Source: Colimorpha_A sp045533115
GTDB lineage: Bacteria > Bacillota > Clostridia > Oscillospirales > CAG-272
Reading direction: 5' to 3'
DNA: 12,172 nucleotides
Assembly (NCBI GenBank): GCA_045533115.1
Contig: JAZSHF010000043.1
Span: 1-12,172 of the forward strand
Shown: positions 4,743-12,128 of the stretch, in pieces
How positions within the stretch are numbered: position 1 is the first letter of the stretch
How the letters are laid out: each line of letters begins with the position of its first letter
Notes under the pieces: model-generated
What the model saw: only the letters and a program-made list of their open reading frames with translations
Databases searched by the model: none
What the model was told of the DNA's origin: nothing
Translations under genes and position numbers: made by a program

Positions 4743-7391
4743 ATGAAAAACTTGATGAAACGCGGTTTAGCGTTGCTTCTTGCACTTGTTTGGTGCGTAA
4801 CTTTACTTCCGACGTTCGAGATTCATTCGGAGGCGGCAGAAGTAGAGTATGTGTACAGCGGAAAATACATATACAACTGGGGTACGCGCGGTACGGTAGC
4901 AACGTTTTTGTCCCCCAATGCAGAAAAGTTTTACGACAATCATGCGTCGTATGATGCGCTTTCTGCTTATTCGGGCGGTACGGGAACGTCAGATGCGCCT
5001 AACAGCGCACTTTACAAAGCTTTGCAGAAGCTTATGACTGATGCACATAGCTATATTACCAGCTACGACGCAACCAGAGACCTTTACAAGTACACCGACT
5101 GCCAGAACAGCGGCGGAAAGATATCCTCTTTCTATTCCGGCAAGGAGATCGGCCCGTCGTGGGATAAAGGCGCAACATGGAACCGCGAGCATACCTGGCC
5201 CAACAGTAAGGGCGAAGGCGATGGCGAAAACGATATTATGATGCTTCGCCCTACCTCCGTTAGCGAAAACTCCTCTCGCGGAAACAAGGCGTACGGTAAG
5301 AGCAGCGGTTTCTATAATCCCAACAATGCGTCGGGCGGCACATACGATCTCCGCGGCGACGTTGCGCGTATCTTCCTTTACGTATACGTTCGTTGGGGCA
5401 ATCTTAGCTATGCTTGGGGCTCGGGCGGCGTAATGGAAAGTCTTGACGTTATGCTTGAATGGATCGAGGCTGACCCCGTTGATACCTGGGAGCTTGGCCG
5501 TAACGATTCGGTAGAGTCTATTACCGGTACGCGTAACGTTTTCGTAGATTATCCCGAGCTTGCATTCCTGCTTTTCGGCGAAGATATTCCCGAAAATATG
5601 TCTACCCCTTCCGGCGAGGGCAGCAATAAGTGTGATCATAACAACTTCGGCACTACCGTCGTAGCGGCGACCTGCGATGCCAAAGGTTACACTCTCTATA
5701 CCTGTAAGGTATCGGGCTGTGGATACAGCTACAAGGCAAACTATACCAACGCTAAGGATCATAACTACGTTTCCGGCACCTGCTCTCTCTGCGGCGCAAA
5801 GGAAGCGGTTAAGCCCACATACGCAACGTCGGTTGCTGCCGGCAAGGCGTACAAGCTCGGCTTCTACTCCGATGCGGCAGGAATGGAATACTACTTCACC
5901 GGCGCTATGTCGGGTTACTACGGTGCAACCGATGGCGACCAAACTAAGGGCGTTGACGTATACGTCGAGACCGCAACGGGTGGCTATTACCTCTATTTCA
6001 AGGATAGCAGTAACAAAAAGCAGTATATAAATCTCGTTCTTGCTACCGGATCGGACGGCAAGCAGCATTATAACTTCACCTTCGGTACGACTGCGTCCTC
6101 CGTATATACCTGGGACAGCGCGAAAAACGCTCTTACAACCAAGGTTTCGGGCGAGCCGTGCTATATTGGTACTTATGGAACGTATCAGACGATGAGCGTC
6201 CTTACCTCAACGAAGTATAAGGATACCGACTATGTGGCACGTATGTATACGACCGACGGAAGCGGAAGCACGGGCGGAACGACTCCCGCGCCTTGTACGC
6301 ATAAGTACACCTCTGTCGTAGTCAAGCCCAACTGTATAAGCGGCGGATTTACGACATACACCTGCTCGCTCTGCGGCGATACTTACACGGGCGATAAGAC
6401 AAACGCAACGGGACATAAGTACAGCAGCGGCAAGTGTACCGTGTGCGGCGCAACACAGAGCACGAGCACCTCGGGTTCTTCGGCAACCATCAGCTTTGCG
6501 GATACCGCAAACCGCACCGAGTTCTCTACCTCTAAGCAGGTCTGGAAGCAGAACGGCATCACTGTTACGAACAATAAGTCGAGTGCTTCGAGCCCGATCG
6601 CGGATTACAGCAATCCCGGTCGCTTCTACAAGGGCTCGGAGGTCGTTATCGAATATCCCGGTATAACCAAGCTTGAGATCAACTGCGAGGGAATAAAAGA
6701 GGTCAACAAATATATTGAAGGATGGCTGAGTGCCCCTTCTGGCGCTACCGCAACGAGAAACGGCGACGTTGTTACTCTTGTGTTTAGCTCACCCGTTAAT
6801 TCCGTTACATATTCGTCACTTGCTTCTCAGAGCCGTGCAATGAGCATCACAGTCTACACAGGCGATGGCTCCGGCTCGTCGACGCCGACTTGCAGCCACA
6901 CCAACACCACTATTGAGGGCGCAAAAGCTCCGACCTGCACCGTCGACGGACACACGGGAAAGATCAAGTGTACAAGCTGTAAGCAGATCATAAACGAAGG
7001 CGCTGCTATCAAGGCGATCGGTCACAACTGGACGCCCGCTGACTGCGACAACCCCAAGACCTGCACGAAGTGTCAGGAAACCGAAGGTAGCTCGCTCGGT
7101 CACGACTTTGATGCCAACAATATCTGCACCAGATGCGGTGCTTCCGAGGGCGGTAAGCTTCCCGAGGATACCACTACGGACGGAACCGTAACGGCCGATC
7201 CCGACGAAACGACCGACGGCACGGATACGACCGTTCCCGACGTAACGGGCCCTTCCGATACGACCGATGTCGATAAGAAAAAGGATAACGACAAGAACAA
7301 TAACCTTGTTCTCCCGATAATCATTGGCGTAGTCGCTGTAGCGGCAATCGGTGCAGTCGTTACTGTAATCATTATTAAGAAAAAGAAATAA
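4743..7391 (+). CDS. Secreted, membrane-anchored endonuclease I-family nuclease with Cys/His modules
   Basis: 882 residues. A signal peptide (1 to about 31, basic start, hydrophobic core, SEA/AE) exports it. Residues about 60-280 form the endonuclease I (PF04231-type) domain: REHTWP (148-153, with Glu149 and the general-base His150) and a downstream LRP...NSSRGN (168-181) with the Asn expected to bind magnesium. Then alternate Cys/His modules (about 297-350, 518-568, 717-798; each with C-x-H, a single Cys, a Cys pair, G-H and CxxC) and two beta-rich domains (about 357-505 and 580-706). A Thr/Asp-rich linker (804-853) leads to a C-terminal membrane helix (855-878) ending in KKKK; there is no LPxTG. 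The likely job is degrading extracellular DNA or RNA at the cell surface. BsnI-type relatives are much shorter. The beta-rich domains are unassigned and may bind polymers. Confidence 0.88.
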   Translation: MKNLMKRGLALLLALVWCVTLLPTFEIHSEAAEVEYVYSGKYIYNWGTRGTVATFLSPNAEKFYDNHASYDALSAYSGGTGTSDAPNSALYKALQKLMTDAHSYITSYDATRDLYKYTDCQNSGGKISSFYSGKEIGPSWDKGATWNREHTWPNSKGEGDGENDIMMLRPTSVSENSSRGNKAYGKSSGFYNPNNASGGTYDLRGDVARIFLYVYVRWGNLSYAWGSGGVMESLDVMLEWIEADPVDTWELGRNDSVESITGTRNVFVDYPELAFLLFGEDIPENMSTPSGEGSNKCDHNNFGTTVVAATCDAKGYTLYTCKVSGCGYSYKANYTNAKDHNYVSGTCSLCGAKEAVKPTYATSVAAGKAYKLGFYSDAAGMEYYFTGAMSGYYGATDGDQTKGVDVYVETATGGYYLYFKDSSNKKQYINLVLATGSDGKQHYNFTFGTTASSVYTWDSAKNALTTKVSGEPCYIGTYGTYQTMSVLTSTKYKDTDYVARMYTTDGSGSTGGTTPAPCTHKYTSVVVKPNCISGGFTTYTCSLCGDTYTGDKTNATGHKYSSGKCTVCGATQSTSTSGSSATISFADTANRTEFSTSKQVWKQNGITVTNNKSSASSPIADYSNPGRFYKGSEVVIEYPGITKLEINCEGIKEVNKYIEGWLSAPSGATATRNGDVVTLVFSSPVNSVTYSSLASQSRAMSITVYTGDGSGSSTPTCSHTNTTIEGAKAPTCTVDGHTGKIKCTSCKQIINEGAAIKAIGHNWTPADCDNPKTCTKCQETEGSSLGHDFDANNICTRCGASEGGKLPEDTTTDGTVTADPDETTDGTDTTVPDVTGPSDTTDVDKKKDNDKNNNLVLPIIIGVVAVAAIGAVVTVIIIKKKK

Positions 7392-7397
7392 TTAAGC

Positions 7398-7429
7398 AAA
7401 AAGAACGCGGAATTTTCCGCGTTCTTTTT
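7398..7429. terminator. Bidirectional terminator between nuclease and methyltransferase genes
   Basis: AAAAAGAACGCGG (7398-7410) pairs with 7417-7429 around the loop AATTTT. It has T5 at the 3' side on both strands. The minus-strand gene's stop codon (7430-7428) lies at the edge of the stem. Confidence 0.88.
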
Positions 7430-8876
7430 ACTGTTTTCTTAACCCCTTGGGATAGTGGTTTTTCATCATTGCGCCGCTTGCCTTGCCCCATCCGAGAGGG
7501 AATGAGCCGAGAGTTATAACGTGCCAGCCATTTTCGTTTCCGCAGGGAAGAACGTTTCCTCGCAGGTAAGACCAAGAGGAATCAAGGTCGACGGGAAATG
7601 ACTTTTTTAGCCTCGTGATATCAAGTGCTAATGCGAGCGCGTGTGACGGCTCAAAGCGGTTGCCGTTTACAACAGTTCCGAGATGCAAGCCGTGACGGAG
7701 AGTCCTCAAGCCGCTATGAGGAGAGGGAAACTCCTTTGGGCAGAGGTAAAGCTGTTCTCCAAAAAGGCAGGGAACACCGTCTATCGTCTCGTCGGTCACG
7801 TCATTGATAAACTCCGAGAAAAGATTGTAGGCGCTTTCCGGCGTCGTTTGTCTGCGTCCGCTGTTCCTTTCTTTTTGCTTCTTCTTGTCGTTTTTGCGCT
7901 CTTTTATGCTAACGGTCGGCGCGCCCTCCGACTTGTGAAGAAGTGCGGCAAAGTGTCCTTCGCCGTTTGCGTGATGCGGGAAGATTCGAAGCGTTCTTTT
8001 TATTTGCTCGGCATACTCACCGCCGTCAACCCAATCGGGCTCTCCTCTATCTATTAGTCCCTTTTCTATACAGTCAAGCACCATCGGGTTTTTTGGATCG
8101 ACGACCTCAAATTCGGGGTGTGTGCTAATGAAATGCAGAATAACACCCTCGTTTTCCTCGGGCGCAAAGGTGCAGGTCGAATACGTCAGATATCCGTCGG
8201 GCTTGAGCATCTGCGCGGCGGATTCGAGAATGTCCCTTTGCCGCTTGGCACAGAGGTCGACGTTCTCCTGACTCCACATAGTAAGCGCTTGCTCCTCTTT
8301 ACGGAACATTCCCTCGCCCGAGCAGGGCGCGTCAACGACTATTTTGTCAAAAAAGCAGGGAAAAAATGGAACAAGCTCGTTTGGAGCGTGGTTTGTAACG
8401 ACGGCGTTACGAATGCCCATTCGCTCAATATTCTGCGAAAGAATCGCTGCTCTTTGCGGGTGAATTTCATTTGAAACGAGAAGCCCCGTGCCGTTAAGCG
8501 ATGTGGCAAGCTGAGAGGTTTTTCCGCCCGGCGCGGCACAAAGATCAAGGATCCTATCGCCCTCAATCGGCGGGAAAAGGGAAGCGGGGAGCATAGCGCT
8601 TGCTTCCTGAATGTAGTACGCGCCCGCCTCGTGATACGGATGCTTGCCGGGGCGCATATCGTCAGTCGGCTGATAGTAGTATCCGTTTTCCGCCCACGTT
8701 ACCTTCTCGCCAATGCAGGTCAAAAGCGGAAGAAGAGCAGGGGAGATATTCTTGTTTTTTTGGGTGTTAAGTCGCAGCGACGGCGTGGTCTCACGGTCGT
8801 AGGAATCAATAAATGCTTCAAATTCGTCGCCGAGCATCGCTTTCATTCGTTTTTCAAACGCTTCGGGTAGCTTCAT
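7428..8876 (-). CDS. rRNA cytosine-C5 methyltransferase, RsmB/NOP family (RsmF-like)
   Basis: 482 residues, similar in length to RsmF (YebU). It transfers a methyl group from S-adenosylmethionine to a cytosine of ribosomal RNA, in the cytoplasm. The N-terminal part (1-100) is the RNA-binding RsmF-type region. The SAM site is LDLCAAPGGKTSQLA (110-124). Motif IV, VDAPCSGEGMFRK (181-193), and motif VI, YSTCTFAPEENEGV (232-245), supply the two Cys of this family: Cys235 as nucleophile and Cys185 for product release. A Lys/Arg-rich linker (about 315-343) precedes the RsmF-type C-terminal domain (about 385-482: HSGLRTLRHGLHLG, LRGN, GWGKASGAMMKNHYPKGLR). The exact target base in Firmicutes is not shown by sequence. 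It is monocistronic, with GGAGA 6 bases before the ATG. Confidence 0.93.
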   Translation of the reverse strand: MKLPEAFEKRMKAMLGDEFEAFIDSYDRETTPSLRLNTQKNKNISPALLPLLTCIGEKVTWAENGYYYQPTDDMRPGKHPYHEAGAYYIQEASAMLPASLFPPIEGDRILDLCAAPGGKTSQLATSLNGTGLLVSNEIHPQRAAILSQNIERMGIRNAVVTNHAPNELVPFFPCFFDKIVVDAPCSGEGMFRKEEQALTMWSQENVDLCAKRQRDILESAAQMLKPDGYLTYSTCTFAPEENEGVILHFISTHPEFEVVDPKNPMVLDCIEKGLIDRGEPDWVDGGEYAEQIKRTLRIFPHHANGEGHFAALLHKSEGAPTVSIKERKNDKKKQKERNSGRRQTTPESAYNLFSEFINDVTDETIDGVPCLFGEQLYLCPKEFPSPHSGLRTLRHGLHLGTVVNGNRFEPSHALALALDITRLKKSFPVDLDSSWSYLRGNVLPCGNENGWHVITLGSFPLGWGKASGAMMKNHYPKGLRKQ

Positions 8877-8905
8877 ATTATTTCTCCAATATAGATGTTT
8901 ACACC

Positions 8906-8934
8906 ATTATAATACAAAAAGATAAAAATCTCAA
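8906..8934 (-). promoter_or_regulatory. Promoter of the methyltransferase gene
   Basis: Read on the minus strand: TTGAGA at 8934-8929 and TATAAT at 8911-8906 with a 17-base spacer. It lies back to back with the padR promoter; only 18 bases separate the two -35 elements. Confidence 0.8.
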
Positions 8935-8952
8935 TAAAAATTTAATTTCCTA

Positions 8953-8981
8953 TTGACAAAGACAATACCTCGTGATATGAT
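8953..8981 (+). promoter_or_regulatory. Promoter of the PadR-HAAS-DUF4097 operon
   Basis: TTGACA at 8953-8958, a 17-base spacer, and TATGAT at 8976-8981 preceded by TGA (extended -10). The inverted repeat ATACCTC (8965-8971) / GAGGTAT (8996-9002) encloses the -10 and is a candidate operator for the PadR protein, though its second arm overlaps the ribosome binding site. Confidence 0.8.
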
Positions 8982-9005
8982 GTATTATGCAAAGGGAGGT
9001 ATGAT

Positions 9006-9326
9006 ATGGATATTCAGTTGAAAAGAGGACTGCTTGACGTGTGCGTGCTTGCAGCGATAAAGAATGAGGATTCATACGGGTACAAAATTATAAAGGATAT
9101 GAAGCCCTATATCGAGCTTTCGGAATCAACCCTATATACGATTCTTAAACGCCTTGAAGGAGCAAATATGCTGACGGTAAGGACGGTCGAGCACGGAGGA
9201 CGGTTGCGTAAATATTACCATATAACAGGCATCGGGCGGAGAAGAATAGAAGAATTCAAAGCAGAATGGAAAGAGATAGTTTCTATATACAATTTTGTCG
9301 CAAAGGAGGACGGAGATAATGACTAA
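9006..9326 (+). CDS. PadR-family transcriptional regulator
   Basis: 106 residues, the size of short (subfamily 2) PadR repressors. The winged helix runs from about residue 6 to 75: the start pattern RGLLDVCVLAAIKNEDSYGYKII, the recognition helix ESTLYTILKRLE (40-51), and the wing GGRLRKYYHIT (64-74). The remaining C-terminal helix serves dimerisation. Small PadR proteins repress their own operon and respond to envelope stress or small ligands. The start at 9006 follows AAGGGAGGT by 5 bases; an ATG at 9001 is out of frame. The gene overlaps the HAAS gene by 8 bases, which indicates translational coupling. Self-regulation is likely from the inverted repeat across the promoter. Confidence 0.93.
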   Translation: MDIQLKRGLLDVCVLAAIKNEDSYGYKIIKDMKPYIELSESTLYTILKRLEGANMLTVRTVEHGGRLRKYYHITGIGRRRIEEFKAEWKEIVSIYNFVAKEDGDND

Positions 9327-9927
9327 ATCAGAGTTTCTTGACGCACTCGATCAAAAACTTTTCGGACTGACGCAAAACGAGATCGAGGAACGTTTGATAT
9401 TTTACAGCGAAATGATCGAGGACCGCATGGAGGAGGGCTTATCAGAAGAAGAAGCAGTTGCGGCAGTCGGAGATGTTGACGAAATTGCAAGGAGTATAAT
9501 GGCAGAATCCGCCGTGAGCTCAGCTGAAGAAGAGCCGCAATCAAAAGAAAAGACAGTAAAACGTCTTAAGGGATGGGTCATTGCTCTATTGATACTCGGA
9601 ATACCCGTTTGGGTTCCGCTAATTTCCGCGGCGTTCGTCGTCGGACTTTCGCTTTACGTGTCCGCTTGGGCTGTATTGATCTCGCTTTGGGCGTGCTTTG
9701 GCGTGCTTGCCGTCGGTTCTCCGTATTTGCTTGTGATTGGAATCATTCAGATAATCAGTTCTCACACGATAACAGGAATCGCGCTTATCGGTGCATCATT
9801 TGCCTGCGCAGGTATTACCGTTTTTGCCTTCTACGGTTGTCTTGCCCTGTCAAAACAGATAATAAGACTTACCGTTTGGAGCTTCAAGCGTATTGCTCGT
9901 CTGTTCTCTAAAAAGGAGGTGGCGTAA
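9319..9927 (+). CDS. HAAS/DUF1700 membrane protein
   Basis: 202 residues from the ATG at 9319. I chose this start because AAGGAGG (9303-9309) is correctly spaced and the protein then begins with the family's usual MTKSEFLDAL; an upstream in-frame TTG at 9295 has no such support. Residues 1-65 are the HAAS domain: a helical N-terminus, a dense acidic helix pair (EIEERLIFYSEMIEDRMEEGLSEEEAVAAVG), then DVDEIARSIM. Several hydrophobic segments follow (about 85-110, 113-131, 134-148 and 152-175), with a basic C-terminal tail inside the cell. DUF1700 proteins are always found beside PadR regulators and are thought to act in signalling from the envelope. It overlaps padR by 8 bases and DUF4097 by 1. 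Confidence 0.9.
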   Translation: MTKSEFLDALDQKLFGLTQNEIEERLIFYSEMIEDRMEEGLSEEEAVAAVGDVDEIARSIMAESAVSSAEEEPQSKEKTVKRLKGWVIALLILGIPVWVPLISAAFVVGLSLYVSAWAVLISLWACFGVLAVGSPYLLVIGIIQIISSHTITGIALIGASFACAGITVFAFYGCLALSKQIIRLTVWSFKRIARLFSKKEVA

Positions 9928-10832
9928 TGAAGAAAATGAAGCTTGCAATGATAGTTGCGACTATTCTCATTCTTGTTGGAGGCATAGTTTTTACATCAGC
10001 AATGTCGGCACACGGCTGGGATTTTTCAAAGCTTACGACAGTCGAATATGAATCCAAAACCTACGTTATTGAAGAAAGCATCGATAATATATCGGTCATA
10101 ACCGATACCGCAGACGTAATCTTCGTAAAATCTACCGACGAAAAAATCAAGGTCGAGACGTATCTTCCTGAGGACGATAAACATACGGTTGAGATCCGGG
10201 AAAATACTCTTACAGTAAAGCGTGAAGGCAAGTTTAGCTGGTCGGAATTTATCGGGATAAACTTCAAGAGTGCGAAGATAACGATATATCTTCCCGAGGG
10301 TGAGTACGGCTCACTCAATATCAAAGCATCAACAAGCGACGTAAATATATCGGACGTGTTTACGTTTTATACAGTATATATCAAGGTCTCGACGGGAGAC
10401 GTGAAATTCAACGCGTCTGCCACCGAATACCTTAAAATAAGATCGTCAACGGGTGATGTTTCCGTCAAAGATATAACGACAGGGGATATTCATATTGTGA
10501 CCTCGACGGGAGATATAAAGCTCACAAACGTCGTTTGCTCGGGTACTCTCAAAGCCGAGATGTCAACGGGTGATCTAAAGCTGAAAAACGTGATCGCGTC
10601 CGAGAAATTCAATATAAGGTGCAGTACGGGCGACGTTGAATTTGAGCGTTCGGATGCAACTGAAATCTTCGTAAGAACCGATACGGGAGACGTCGAAGGC
10701 ACGCTTCTTTCGGAGAAAATATTTATCGTTCGAACGGATACGGGAGATATTAACGTTCCATCAACAACAACGGGCGGTAAATGTGAGATAATAACCGACA
10801 CGGGCGATATTAAAATTAAAATAGCAAAATAA
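9927..10832 (+). CDS. DUF4097-family beta-helix protein
   Basis: 301 residues. An N-terminal hydrophobic segment (5-27) acts as an export signal or membrane anchor. The rest is the DUF4097 putative-adhesin fold, a right-handed beta-helix. The repeat unit is about 19-20 residues with a T-G-D turn, at 156-158, 175-177, 185-187, 194-196, 214-216, 234-236, 253-255, 272-274 and 292-294, preceded by T-S-D at 136-138. Such proteins form the third member of PadR-HAAS modules and probably sit outside the membrane. The start ATG overlaps the HAAS stop by 1 base (TAATG), with AAAGGAGGT 6 bases upstream, so it is coupled. Its own stop lies inside the terminator stem. The exact role, sensing or structural, is not known. 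Confidence 0.9.
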   Translation: MKKMKLAMIVATILILVGGIVFTSAMSAHGWDFSKLTTVEYESKTYVIEESIDNISVITDTADVIFVKSTDEKIKVETYLPEDDKHTVEIRENTLTVKREGKFSWSEFIGINFKSAKITIYLPEGEYGSLNIKASTSDVNISDVFTFYTVYIKVSTGDVKFNASATEYLKIRSSTGDVSVKDITTGDIHIVTSTGDIKLTNVVCSGTLKAEMSTGDLKLKNVIASEKFNIRCSTGDVEFERSDATEIFVRTDTGDVEGTLLSEKIFIVRTDTGDINVPSTTTGGKCEIITDTGDIKIKIAK

Positions 10833-10860
10833 AAAGTGCCAAAGGCACTTTTTATTTTGC
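10824..10860 (+). terminator. Terminator of the PadR operon
   Basis: The 17-base arm 10824-10840 pairs perfectly with 10844-10860 around an AAA loop. The core GTGCC/GGCAC is flanked by A-rich and T-rich arms. The stop codon of the DUF4097 gene (10830-10832) lies inside the 5' arm. Confidence 0.88.
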
Positions 10861-10868
10861 TAAAAGTA

Positions 10869-10896
10869 TTGCATATTCTCATTTTTGTGGTATAAT
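10869..10896 (+). promoter_or_regulatory. Promoter of the glycosidase-like gene, extended -10
   Basis: TTGCAT at 10869-10874 and TATAAT at 10891-10896 with a 16-base spacer; TGG before the -10 gives an extended -10. AAGGAGA at 10927-10933 precedes the ATG. Confidence 0.8.
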
Positions 10897-10938
10897 CAAG
10901 TCAACAAAAGCCGATACGGCAAAGTTAAGGAGAAATCT

Positions 10939-12093
10939 ATGAACACATTTTTTGACAAATTCCATATCGGAACCTACTATTTTCAGAAAAACGCAAGAAC
11001 CGAGGAAGGCGTAAAGGACCTCAGCGAAAGCGGAATTGACCTCGTTTTCTGCGTCGATAACGATAGAGAAATGCTCGATCTTTTCGCAAAATACGGAGTA
11101 TCTGCAGTAGTATCGGGCATCGTTCCCGGATGGTTCGGCGGAAACGGTGAAAATGCAGGCACTATGTGTGAAACCAACAAGAGAGAAAAGTATATAGACG
11201 GAATCAACGCGTTCGTTGACCATCCCGCGATCGTCGGTATCGACGCGGGCGACGAGCCGTCGAGTCTCGACTTCCCATATTACGGTCAGATGATCGCTCT
11301 TATGACGGAGCTCGCTCCGAGCAAGTTCCACTATCTTAATATCTACCCCTCCTATGGTATGGTTGCTGCCAATACCCCCGAGCAGTCGGCTAAGGAGCTT
11401 GGCGTTCCTACATACAAGGAGTATATCGACGCTTACGGCAAGTACGTCGACCTTCCTTACCTCAGCTTCGACCACTACTATCTTGCTTCAAGCCCCGACC
11501 GTCTTTTGTCCGACCTTGATACCAATGCTACATACTGCAAGGAAAACGGCAAGAAGTTCCTCTATGTCGGACAGGTAAATTCCCTCGATCCCGATCATTA
11601 CGTTACCGAAGCTGAGCTTGCTTTCCAGGCGTTTGCGGGACTTGCATACGGTGCGAAGGCGGTATCGTGGGCTTGCTACTCCGAAGGCTGGTGGAACCAT
11701 AACGTTCTTGATAGCGACGGCAACAAGACCGAGCAGTACGAAAAGCTCAAGAAGATAAACGCTAACGTTCGTTCGATTGCCGAAGGCGACTATTTCAGTT
11801 ACGATTGGATTTCGACCGAGCGCGCAAGCGGTGACGTAAATTACTGCTGCTTCAAGAACGTGACCGTAAATAACGACGCTCTTATCGGTGAGTTTGAGAA
11901 GAACGGCAAATGCGCTATACTCGTTTCCCCCGTCGACACTGCTGCGGCGGAATACACGGTAACCTTTGCAGTCGAAAACGGAAAGACCGTTTACGCTACC
12001 ACCCCCTGTGGAAAGGAAAAGCTTGTTTCCGAAAACGGAGTATATAAGGTAACCTTCAAAAATACCGAAGCCTGCTTTATCACAGTTGAATAA
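10939..12093 (+). CDS. Glycoside-hydrolase-like (beta/alpha)8 barrel protein
   Basis: 384 residues from the ATG at 10939. An upstream in-frame TTG at 10885 is rejected: it would overlap the -10, while AAGGAGA fits the ATG. There is no signal peptide, so it is cytoplasmic. Residues 1-280 read as a barrel: HIGTYYF (strand 1), DLVFCVD (strand 2), AVVSGIVPGWFGG, VGIDAGDEPSS (97-109, probable strand 4 with Asp105-Glu106), FHYLNIYPSYG (130-140), YLSFDHYYL, FLYVGQVNS, then an AYGAKAVSWACYSEG block (237-250). The C-terminal 80 residues are a beta-rich domain. The AYGAKAVS block resembles that in GH42-type proteins. I cannot name a family; a glycosidase is likely from fold only. The carbohydrate substrate is unknown. 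Confidence 0.65.
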   Translation: MNTFFDKFHIGTYYFQKNARTEEGVKDLSESGIDLVFCVDNDREMLDLFAKYGVSAVVSGIVPGWFGGNGENAGTMCETNKREKYIDGINAFVDHPAIVGIDAGDEPSSLDFPYYGQMIALMTELAPSKFHYLNIYPSYGMVAANTPEQSAKELGVPTYKEYIDAYGKYVDLPYLSFDHYYLASSPDRLLSDLDTNATYCKENGKKFLYVGQVNSLDPDHYVTEAELAFQAFAGLAYGAKAVSWACYSEGWWNHNVLDSDGNKTEQYEKLKKINANVRSIAEGDYFSYDWISTERASGDVNYCCFKNVTVNNDALIGEFEKNGKCAILVSPVDTAAAEYTVTFAVENGKTVYATTPCGKEKLVSENGVYKVTFKNTEACFITVE

Positions 12094-12100
12094 CAAGAAT

Positions 12101-12128
12101 ATCCACCGTAATATTGCGGTGGATTTTT
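12101..12128 (+). terminator. Terminator of the last gene
   Basis: ATCCACCG (12101-12108) pairs with CGGTGGAT (12117-12124) around an 8-base loop, followed by TTTTT (12124-12128). It begins 8 bases after the stop codon. The final 44 bases show nothing recognisable. Confidence 0.85.

Noticed and set aside
4989..6068. 359-residue minus-strand reading frame antisense to the nuclease gene
   Set aside because: It lies wholly opposite a well-supported gene with a domain-level match, and shows no ribosome site or family.
7268..7391. LPxTG sortase anchor at the nuclease C-terminus
   Set aside because: The sequence before the helix is LVLPII with no Thr-Gly; the anchor is a plain C-terminal membrane helix.
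7625..8870. Several plus-strand reading frames (for example 7683-8057 and 8118-8474)
   Set aside because: All are antisense to the methyltransferase gene, with biased Arg/Lys composition and no start signals.
9295..9318. TTG start for the HAAS gene
   Set aside because: The ATG at 9319 has a well-placed AAGGAGG and gives the family's usual N-terminus.
10885..10938. TTG start for the glycosidase-like gene
   Set aside because: It overlaps the -10 element, whereas AAGGAGA is well placed for the ATG at 10939.
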